Source of the DNA: Bacteroidota bacterium
Lineage (GTDB): Bacteria; Bacteroidota; Bacteroidia; Flavobacteriales; Weeksellaceae
Length of the DNA stretch: 7,015 nucleotides
Reading direction: 5' to 3'
NCBI GenBank assembly: GCA_023420435.1
Contig: JAEZWE010000228.1
Span: forward strand, 1-7,015
Shown: positions 1 through 5,294 of the stretch, one piece after another
Layout of the letters: every line of letters begins with the position of its first letter
Numbering within the stretch: position 1 is the stretch's first letter
Notes under the pieces: model-generated
The model's database searches: none
What the model saw: the letters and a program-made list of their open reading frames with translations, nothing else
Told to the model about the DNA's origin: nothing
Translations under genes and position numbers: made by a program

Positions 1-568
1 AAATCCCACCTTCTCCGGTATTATGATAAAAATGTCCTTTTTTGGCTCCTTTGTTTAGCGACATTTGTGCTCTGTCACTTAACGATCCAAAACTCATGGC
101 CGAAATATTGAAAATCGATGCGTTATAAGGCTGGGAACACTGTTCATTACCTACTAAAACCCTGGGCAATTCTTCTTTGGGAGATTTTGCATAAATAGAA
201 TGTTTTATACCTTCATATTTACGGTGATTCACTTCTAACTGCGTTCCAAAAGGAACGGTATCTCCCAAATTTTTTGCTCTTCGATATGCTGCAGAACGTT
301 GGTTTCTTGGAAAAGGTTTTCCATCCGTTTCTCTTTCGATAAAATATTGTTGCATTTCGGGCGAAATACTTTCAAAAAAATATCTGAAATAACCTAATAC
401 TGGGAAATTCCGAAGGATTGCATGTTTGGATTGCGTCATATTGTAAATTCCTAACAAAAAAATTGAAGTTAGAAGAATTGGTATCCAATAATGCGTTTTA
501 ATTAAAAAAGCAATAACCCATGTGAAAATGAGAAGCGGAATGCCATATTTCACGAATTGATTTCTCAT
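1..568 (-). CDS. FMN-binding glutamate synthase family protein, N-terminal part (gene runs off the left edge)
   Basis: I read this directly on the minus strand. It opens with ATG at 568-566 and stays open for 189 codons to the window edge, so the C-terminal majority is missing; relatives are roughly 500-odd residues. Two hydrophobic stretches at about residues 9-23 and 28-43 predict an N-terminal membrane anchor. A basic, aromatic linker follows, and then the beginning of the glutamate synthase central/FMN domain (PF01645 type). That domain is recognisable by NISAMSFGSLS at about 154-164 and NTGEGGI at 183-189. There is no class II glutamine amidotransferase domain in front, so this is the stand-alone GltB domain-2-like type rather than full-length GltB. 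In glutamate synthase this domain forms glutamate from 2-oxoglutarate and ammonia on FMN, but the substrate of the short membrane-anchored type is not settled. A promoter-like sequence sits 34 bp upstream of the start, so it is probably transcribed on its own. Confidence 0.88.
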   Translation of the reverse strand, partial: MRNQFVKYGIPLLIFTWVIAFLIKTHYWIPILLTSIFLLGIYNMTQSKHAILRNFPVLGYFRYFFESISPEMQQYFIERETDGKPFPRNQRSAAYRRAKNLGDTVPFGTQLEVNHRKYEGIKHSIYAKSPKEELPRVLVGNEQCSQPYNASIFNISAMSFGSLSDRAQMSLNKGAKKGHFYHNTGEGGI

Positions 569-601
569 AAATTTATATTTTCTGTAAAATTAGTAAAGTA
601 C

Positions 602-633
602 TAAAAATACCACTTTTATTGAAAATATAACAA
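602..633 (-). promoter_or_regulatory. Bacteroidetes-type promoter for the glutamate-synthase-family gene
   Basis: On the minus strand there is TTG (633-631), a 21-nt spacer, and TATTTTTA (609-602). The last matches the flavobacterial -7 consensus TAnnTTTG at seven of eight fixed or free positions, and the spacing is within the usual 17-23 nt. The predicted transcript would begin about 25-30 nt before the ATG at 568. The region is very A/T-rich, so a chance match is possible. Confidence 0.5.
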
Positions 634-675
634 AAATGATTGCCAATTTAGAAAAATATGATAAAAATATATAAT

Positions 676-705
676 AAATCACTTTCTTATCCTTAAAAGT
701 GATTT
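676..705 (-). terminator. Hairpin, probable terminator downstream of mtaB
   Basis: A perfect 10-bp inverted repeat pairs 676-685 (AAATCACTTT) with 696-705 (AAAGTGATTT) around a 10-nt loop. On the minus strand it lies 77 nt beyond the mtaB stop and is followed by a T-rich, though interrupted, stretch. The stem has only three G:C pairs, so it is weaker than a classical intrinsic terminator. It sits where mtaB transcription would be expected to end before the next promoter at 633-602. Confidence 0.45.
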
Positions 706-781
706 TATTTAATTTTAAATGAAAATTGCGTTGATGATTGAATTTAAAGATTAAGCTCTAAGTTTTAATCTATCTGAAAAT

Positions 782-2119
782 TTACACTTTTTCTAAAAAA
801 ACTTCGTATGAGCGATTTATAGAAACGGTTCCATCAGGAAGAATTTTTTCCAAGTTTAAAAATTCGATTTGGTTTACAGAAGAAGAATCAAAATTTTTCT
901 GAACTCTAACATAATTTTCGGTAAATCCGAACATTTTTCCATCTTTGTTTTCGTGTTCCCAAAGAACAGGAAGCGTTTTTCCAAGCTGGGTTTGGTAGAA
1001 AGCCATCTTTTTCTTTTCAGATAAAATTCTCAGCATTTTGTTACGTCTTTTTCTTTCAGAAATGGGTACAACGCCGCTCATTTCCACAGCTTCCGTGTTT
1101 TCTCTTTCAGAATAGGTGAAAACGTGTAAATAAGTAATAGGAAGTTCATTCAAAAAATTGTAAGTTTCCATAAAAAGCCCTTCTGTTTCCCCCGGAAATC
1201 CAACAATAACATCCACACCAATTGCTGCATTGGGCATTACTTCTCGGATTTTTGAAACTCTGTCGCTGTATAATTTAGTGAGATAACGACGTTTCATTTT
1301 TTTCAATAAATCGTCGCTTCCACTTTGGAGCGGAATATGAAAATGCGGTACAAAACTTCGGGATTTTGCGACCAATTCGATGCTTTCGTCTTTCAATAAA
1401 TTGGGTTCGATAGAAGAAATTCGGATGCGTTCAATGCCTTCTACTTTATCCAATTCTTTAATTAAATCTAAAAAAGTATGTTCATGTTTTTTGTTCCCGA
1501 ATTCGCCTTTTCCGTAATCTCCGATATTTACACCGGTTAACACAATTTCTTTGATATTTTGAGCCGAAATTTCTTTGGCATTTTTCACCACATTTTCGAT
1601 GGTATCGCTTCGTGAAATTCCTCTTGCTAAAGGAATTGTGCAATAGGTACATTTGTAATCGCAACCGTCTTGAACTTTCAAAAACGCTCTGGTTCTGTCA
1701 CCTATGGAATAACTTCCGATGAAAAAATCGGTTTCTCCGATTTCGCAAGAATGAACAATTCCCTCGTTTTGAGTCTTTTGCAAATCGTCCAAATAACTCG
1801 TGATATTGAATTTTTCTTTGGCTCCCAAAACCAAATCAACCCCATCAATTTGCGAAATTTCTTCAGGTTTTAGTTGCGCATAACAACCTACAACAACGAC
1901 CAAACCTTCCGGATTGGCTTTGATCGCGCGTTTTACATGGAGTTTACATTCGCGGTCTGCATTTTCGGTAACACTGCACGTGTTGATAACGTAAACATCC
2001 GCTTTTTCATCAAAACTTACTTTTGCATAACCGGAATCGGTAAGATTGCGGGCAATGGTGGAAGTTTCGGCAAAATTCAATTTGCATCCTAAAGTATGAT
2101 ATGCAGCGGTTTTAATCAA
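782..2119 (-). CDS. mtaB: tRNA (N6-L-threonylcarbamoyladenosine(37)-C2)-methylthiotransferase MtaB
   Basis: This is a radical-SAM iron-sulphur enzyme that adds a methylthio group to C2 of t6A37 in ANN-decoding tRNAs, giving ms2t6A. The 445-residue product has the full family architecture. The N-terminal MTTase (UPF0004) domain carries its three cluster cysteines at Cys12 (LGCKLN), Cys48 (NTCSVT) and Cys79 (VGCYAQ). The radical-SAM motif CxxxCxxC is at Cys153, Cys157 and Cys160 (GCDYKCTYCTIPLARG). A C-terminal TRAM-like segment runs from about residue 378. The GCKLN and TIPLARG forms point to MtaB rather than MiaB or RimO. The only usable start in the open frame appears to be TTG at 2119-2117: an in-frame TGA lies at 2137-2135 and no ATG occurs between it and the conserved TLGCKLN block. 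An exact TAnnTTTG element is 23 bp upstream. Nothing in the reading frame looks damaged, unlike the two genes upstream of it. Confidence 0.95.
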   Translation of the reverse strand: MIKTAAYHTLGCKLNFAETSTIARNLTDSGYAKVSFDEKADVYVINTCSVTENADRECKLHVKRAIKANPEGLVVVVGCYAQLKPEEISQIDGVDLVLGAKEKFNITSYLDDLQKTQNEGIVHSCEIGETDFFIGSYSIGDRTRAFLKVQDGCDYKCTYCTIPLARGISRSDTIENVVKNAKEISAQNIKEIVLTGVNIGDYGKGEFGNKKHEHTFLDLIKELDKVEGIERIRISSIEPNLLKDESIELVAKSRSFVPHFHIPLQSGSDDLLKKMKRRYLTKLYSDRVSKIREVMPNAAIGVDVIVGFPGETEGLFMETYNFLNELPITYLHVFTYSERENTEAVEMSGVVPISERKRRNKMLRILSEKKKMAFYQTQLGKTLPVLWEHENKDGKMFGFTENYVRVQKNFDSSSVNQIEFLNLEKILPDGTVSINRSYEVFLEKV

Positions 2120-2142
2120 AATTTTTGAAAATTTTCAGATCG

Positions 2143-2150
2143 CAAATTTA
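2143..2150 (-). promoter_or_regulatory. -7 promoter element (TAnnTTTG) for mtaB
   Basis: TAAATTTG on the minus strand is an exact match to the flavobacterial -7 consensus TAnnTTTG. It would place the transcription start near 2136 and leave a leader of under 20 nt before the TTG start at 2119, which supports a start at or very near that codon. No clear TTG -33 element is seen at the standard distance. Confidence 0.55.
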
Positions 2151-2216
2151 CGGAAATTTTTATTTCTAGTTTTTTGTAAAAAAATTTAATTTGACAAAAC
2201 AATAAATTCCTATAGT

Positions 2217-2765
2217 TTATTTCCCTAAAAATTTATCAGACTGCCAATTTCCCTCCTCTATATTACCGTCTTTATAGACCTTTTTACCTTTTCCTGTAAA
2301 ATCGCCGTCCACAAAATGACCTTCGTAGTAATCTCCGTTTGCCCATGTATACTTACCTTTCCCGTTTCTTTTATCATTTTTAAAATCGTCTTCATAAGTA
2401 GCTCCGGAAGGCCAGATAAATTTTCCTTTTCCTTCTAAAATTCCATCTATAAAATCACCTTCATATTGATCTCCGTTTGTCAGAAATATTTTCCTTTTCC
2501 AGTTCTTTCATTTTCTAAAAAATTACCTTCATATCTTTTCCGGAAGACCCAAAATATTTACCGTATCCTTTTCTGTTTCCTTCTTCATCATCGCCTTCGT
2601 ATCTCGAACCGTCTTTCCAAAAATATTTTCCGTAGCCATGTTTTTTTCCCTTTCTATATTCTCCCTGATAAACGCTTCCGTTAGTATAAGTCCTTTTTCC
2701 GTATCCATTCCGTTGGTTTTTAGAATTTACTTCACCTTCATAAGTGCTTCCGTCTGAATAAGTTT
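2217..2765 (-). repeat. Protein-coding MORN tandem repeats (about 69-bp unit)
   Basis: Seven to eight consecutive 23-codon units are visible on the minus strand once the frameshifts are bridged. Each has the pattern aromatic-E/Q-G, then G, G-x-G-K, and an N/D/S-G turn. Examples are SVYQGEYRKGKKHGYGKYF and DYYEGHFVDGDFTGKGKKV. The units have diverged from each other at the DNA level, so this is an old coding repeat rather than a recent tandem duplication. Two of the three frameshifts of the host pseudogene fall inside it. Confidence 0.85.
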
Positions 2766-3080
2766 TGAATGTTTTTCCGGCAACGGTGTTTGAGGTTTCA
2801 TCATCTTCATATTCATCGAATAATTAGTATTTGTAGAGGAAGATGCTTTCCAGGAATTTCTTCTAAATTGCTCTGCTAATTCTTCCACCGCTTTTTTATC
2901 AACCCCACCTCCAGTTCATAAATTACTATTTCGCTGATTTCGATTTGCGTTGTTGTAATTGTCGTTGTAGGCTTTTCGCTATTGTTCTCTTTTGGTTTCC
3001 GCATAGTTTTTTCCTGTTCAATATTGTGAAAAAACGGAATGAAAAGCAAATAATGAGATGGTAAAAATTAAGTTTTTCAT
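2217..3080 (-). pseudogene. Decayed gene for a secreted MORN-repeat protein (three nonsense codons, three frameshifts)
   Basis: I reconstructed this by joining minus-strand frames; no single frame is long. It starts at ATG 3080-3078 (an alternative in-frame ATG is at 3086) with a signal peptide ending in VFSQ. The reading frame then meets TGA (3020-3018), TAG (2981-2979) and TGA (2918-2916). The protein pattern continues in the same frame through each stop, across an Asn-rich linker and a short charged segment (KKAVEELAEQFRRN). Single-base losses near 2817-2822, 2534-2539 and 2483-2486 then shift the frame. Together they add up to three bases, so the last segment is back in the starting frame and ends at TAA 2219-2217. 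The C-terminal two thirds is seven or eight MORN units of about 23 residues (YEGxFxxGxxxGxGxYxxxxG). MORN repeats usually mediate membrane or protein contacts, and this protein was probably exported. The role of the intact form is unknown. A processed product looks impossible, so I call it a pseudogene. Confidence 0.88.
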
Positions 3081-3222
3081 GATCATATAATAAAAATTAA
3101 CAGTCTTATTTTTTTATAAAATTATTAATTAACCAATATCCTGTAGAATTTTATTTAAAATAAACATTCCTTCTTTCTATCAATATTGCATGATATAAAC
3201 CAATAAAATTTAGAATGAGTAT

Positions 3223-3896
3223 TTATTTCTTAAAAGTAAGAACAGATTTTCCCTTAGCATCATAAAAATTCAACTTGCTATTGGTTACATTATAGGTTTC
3301 TATTTCATTTAAAACCATTCCGAACTCGTTTTCAACATTAGGCTCAAAGCACATCTTTTTGGTCATGGCTACAGGTTCGAATTAAATTTTTGAAAAATCT
3401 AAATTCAATATTTGTCCTGAAAAACTGTTACAACCTCCGTTTCCGGAAATTCTCATCTCCGGTAAATTAATATTCAAATTAGGTTTACGAAAACTTTCCT
3501 TAACTTCTTTACCTTTAATTTCAGTACATATCCAGTTTCTGTTTAGGTTTTTTAAAGGATCAGCTTTGGTTTCCAAAACTTTTACCAAATCATATTTAAT
3601 GGAGGAAGCATCTGCCGGAATTTCATTTGCTGCTAACTTGGTTTCCTTCACAGAAATCTTCTATAAAACACCTTCTTTAAATTCAAAACTAATGATTGGC
3701 GCATAAAAATTTTCCCATTTTGAATTTTCAAGATTTTCACCACGATGAACTTTTAATACTTTCATTTTTCCGGCTCCTGATGAAGCTTCGTTTTATATCC
3801 GTTAACCCAAAAAATGGAATTATTAGTTTTAACAGAAGCACAAGAATAAAGGATGGAAAGGCAAAAAACCAGAATAGTAATAGCTAAAAATTTCAT
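3223..3896 (-). pseudogene. Decayed DUF4377 plus META (HslJ-like) domain lipoprotein gene
   Basis: Reading starts at ATG 3896-3894 with a lipoprotein signal peptide whose lipobox is LYSC, with the lipidated Cys at residue 19. A DUF4377-like segment follows. A single-base loss in the AAAAC run near 3789-3797 shifts the frame; without it translation ends at TGA 3764-3762. In the new frame the family pattern resumes (SSGAGKMKVLKVHRGENL), meets TAG at 3663-3661, and continues in frame as KISVKETKLAANEIPADASS. The META domain then shows the hallmark ISGNGGCNSFSG. An in-frame TAA at 3384-3382 interrupts it, after which the second META signature (AMTKKMCFEPNVENEF) continues in the same frame to the natural TAA at 3225-3223. 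The restored length of about 224 residues is near normal for such proteins. META domains occur in HslJ and other envelope stress proteins. The longest surviving open piece (3651-3382, no ATG) is unlikely to be expressed as a working protein. Confidence 0.87.
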
Positions 3897-3997
3897 AATT
3901 TTAAATTTAAAGGATTCTTTCTTGCCAATACCATTCATTGATTTTAAAATCCTACAGCAATGTTTGCAGAATATTCTGAAAAAAAATCTATGGGAAA

Positions 3998-4243
3998 CTA
4001 ATCCGTTTTATAATCCTCCCGAACTTCCGGACTTTTTGAAAAACAAACTGATGAAAAATTTTCCTGCACATCATTTTCAGAAAATTTATTTTTTTTGAAA
4101 TCCTCAGATTTATTTCGGGAAATGGAAAGCGTTTTCCAATTTTCGTCTTTTAACATTTTGGCTTGGTCTACTGATATTTGCAAAAATTTTTCAATGCCAA
4201 ATTCTTTATGATATTGGAAATGTTCGATGAATAAATTTTTCAT
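3998..4243 (-). CDS. Small hypothetical protein (81 aa), downstream partner of the nuclease-like gene
   Basis: I do not recognise this ORF. ATG at 4243-4241 is preferred over an in-frame TTG nine bases upstream. The start lies 26 nt after the stop of the 266-codon gene, so the two are probably co-transcribed. The product is hydrophilic and lysine/glutamate/asparagine-rich, with no signal peptide or membrane segment. The first half (MKNLFIEHFQYHKEFGIEKF and a helical QAKMLKDENW segment) looks like a real helical protein. The second half is less convincing: another frame is also open from about 4090 to a TAG at 3990-3988 and encodes a basic tail (RKIFHQFVFQKVRKFGRIIK). The gene may therefore carry a frameshift like the two pseudogenes next to it. 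It could also be a chance ORF. Confidence 0.4.
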   Translation of the reverse strand: MKNLFIEHFQYHKEFGIEKFLQISVDQAKMLKDENWKTLSISRNKSEDFKKNKFSENDVQENFSSVCFSKSPEVREDYKTD

Positions 4244-4269
4244 AGTTAACAATTTAAAAAATTTAAAAT

Positions 4270-5070
4270 TTATCCTTTAATACTCGTTAAATTTCCGCAT
4301 AAATTTTCGAGGTGGAAAATTTTGTGAAATGGACTTTCAATTTCCTGTAAATTTTCTTTGTCTTGGATAATGGAAAATCGGGACGCCAAAGAATTCATGT
4401 CAGAAACGATAATAAGCCAACATTCATCAACATTTTTATCATAATAAGGATATTTTTCATTTTTCTTATGAATTAATTCAATGATTTTTTCTGAAGAAAG
4501 CGTATCAAAAAGGCTGTGACTAAAATCGTGTGTGATAAAAACATTTCTTCGATGATGCGATTTTCTTATTTTTCTTACGAAACCAACCGGTTTATTCCTG
4601 GAAATAGATTTTTTAATATTTTGAATAATTTCTTCCTGTTTTTCAAGAAAATCACCCAAATGAACATGATGAAATTCCAAAAAATAAACACCGCGAAATT
4701 TCGCAGTGTTTTCCTGTTCTAAGCGTTTTTCAACATCACGGAAAATTTTATTCATTTGGGATTCCAACTTTTTTATTTCCAACTGATTGATCACTTCTGT
4801 TAATTCAATCCCCACTTTTTTACCGTTGATTTGAGCGATGAAATCGGGGCTTTCACAAATTAAATTCTCGAATTGAACATTGGGAAAATGATGAAGAAAG
4901 GAATTGAGGAGTAAAATTTCTGATTTTTTTTTGAATTTTTCACGCTCGTGCAACTTGGAATTATCAATTTGGCGGTGGTACTTTTCTATCGGCTTCTTTT
5001 TCAGATGTCGGTTGAGATAATAAAGCGTGAGATTTTTGATTAAATCTTCATCAGAAAAACTCTTTTTCAT
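4270..5070 (-). CDS. Hypothetical protein with PD-(D/E)XK nuclease-like signature (266 aa)
   Basis: The frame is intact from ATG 5070-5068 to the stop at 4272-4270. The protein is basic and cytoplasmic, with no signal peptide or membrane helix. An N-terminal helical region (about 1-45) is very lysine-rich. The middle resembles a PD-(D/E)XK core: a helix glutamate (Glu51), Glu73-Ser-Pro-Asp76-Phe on one strand, and then Gly87-Ile-Glu89-Leu-Thr91 on the next, giving D-x12-E-x-T. The usual lysine of the E-x-K motif is Thr91 here. A lysine-rich helix follows (about 98-120), then a histidine/aromatic patch (FHHVH, 133-137), and a C-terminal block typical of such orphan proteins (DECWLIIVSD at 215-224, FHKIFHLENL at about 248-257). 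The substrate is unknown. A role in restriction, defence or DNA repair is inference only. It is transcribed divergently from the phosphorylase-like gene and is followed closely by a small ORF. Confidence 0.72.
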   Translation of the reverse strand: MKKSFSDEDLIKNLTLYYLNRHLKKKPIEKYHRQIDNSKLHEREKFKKKSEILLLNSFLHHFPNVQFENLICESPDFIAQINGKKVGIELTEVINQLEIKKLESQMNKIFRDVEKRLEQENTAKFRGVYFLEFHHVHLGDFLEKQEEIIQNIKKSISRNKPVGFVRKIRKSHHRRNVFITHDFSHSLFDTLSSEKIIELIHKKNEKYPYYDKNVDECWLIIVSDMNSLASRFSIIQDKENLQEIESPFHKIFHLENLCGNLTSIKG

Positions 5071-5264
5071 AATCTGAAGTTTTGAAAATCAAAATTTTAC
5101 GTTTTAAAATTAATAAAAAATTTTTGATAAAAACAGAAGGTTAAGAAAATTTAAAATTAACTTATTCAAAATCTTCATTGAAATTACACTTAAACAATTA
5201 TGCTTTAAATACTATTTATTTTATAAAGTTTTCCACAAAAAATTACGAAAAAACTCAAAAATTA

Positions 5265-5272
5265 TACATTTG
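5265..5272 (+). promoter_or_regulatory. -7 promoter element (TAnnTTTG) for the phosphorylase-like gene
   Basis: TACATTTG is an exact match to the flavobacterial -7 consensus. It ends 22 bp before the ATG at 5295, predicting a leader of about 15-18 nt rich in A. No good TTG -33 element is visible at the expected spacing. The rest of the 224-bp divergent region (5071-5294) is A/T-rich. On the minus strand toward the nuclease-like gene I see only an imperfect TAAAATTTTG near 5090-5099, which I did not call. Confidence 0.6.
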
Positions 5273-5294
5273 CCTGTTACTTTAAAAATAAACT

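Noticed and set aside
2480..2541. Programmed ribosomal frameshifting in the MORN gene
   Set aside because: No slippery heptamer plus structure is evident, and the three upstream nonsense codons would already prevent full-length synthesis.
2466..2684. Plus-strand 72-codon ORF inside the MORN region
   Set aside because: It is antisense to clear MORN repeats on the minus strand, and its product is low in complexity with no family resemblance.
3145..3168. A/T-only inverted repeat between the two pseudogenes, considered as a terminator
   Set aside because: The stem is interrupted and almost purely A:T, and no T run follows on the minus strand.
3902..3928. Possible promoter for the DUF4377-META gene (TTG, 16 nt, TAAATTTA on the minus strand)
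   Set aside because: The spacing is one base short and the last base of the -7 element is wrong. It would also place the transcript start on the ATG itself.
3940..3978. Two perfect 12-bp palindromes, GATTTTAAAATC (3940-3951) and CAGAATATTCTG (3967-3978)
   Set aside because: They are short, A/T-rich, unrelated to each other and lack a loop for a terminator. Chance occurrence is likely in this base composition.
3696..4098. Two overlapping plus-strand ORFs (63 and 81 codons)
   Set aside because: They run antisense to the DUF4377-META pseudogene and the small minus-strand ORF. Neither has a promoter or recognisable domain.
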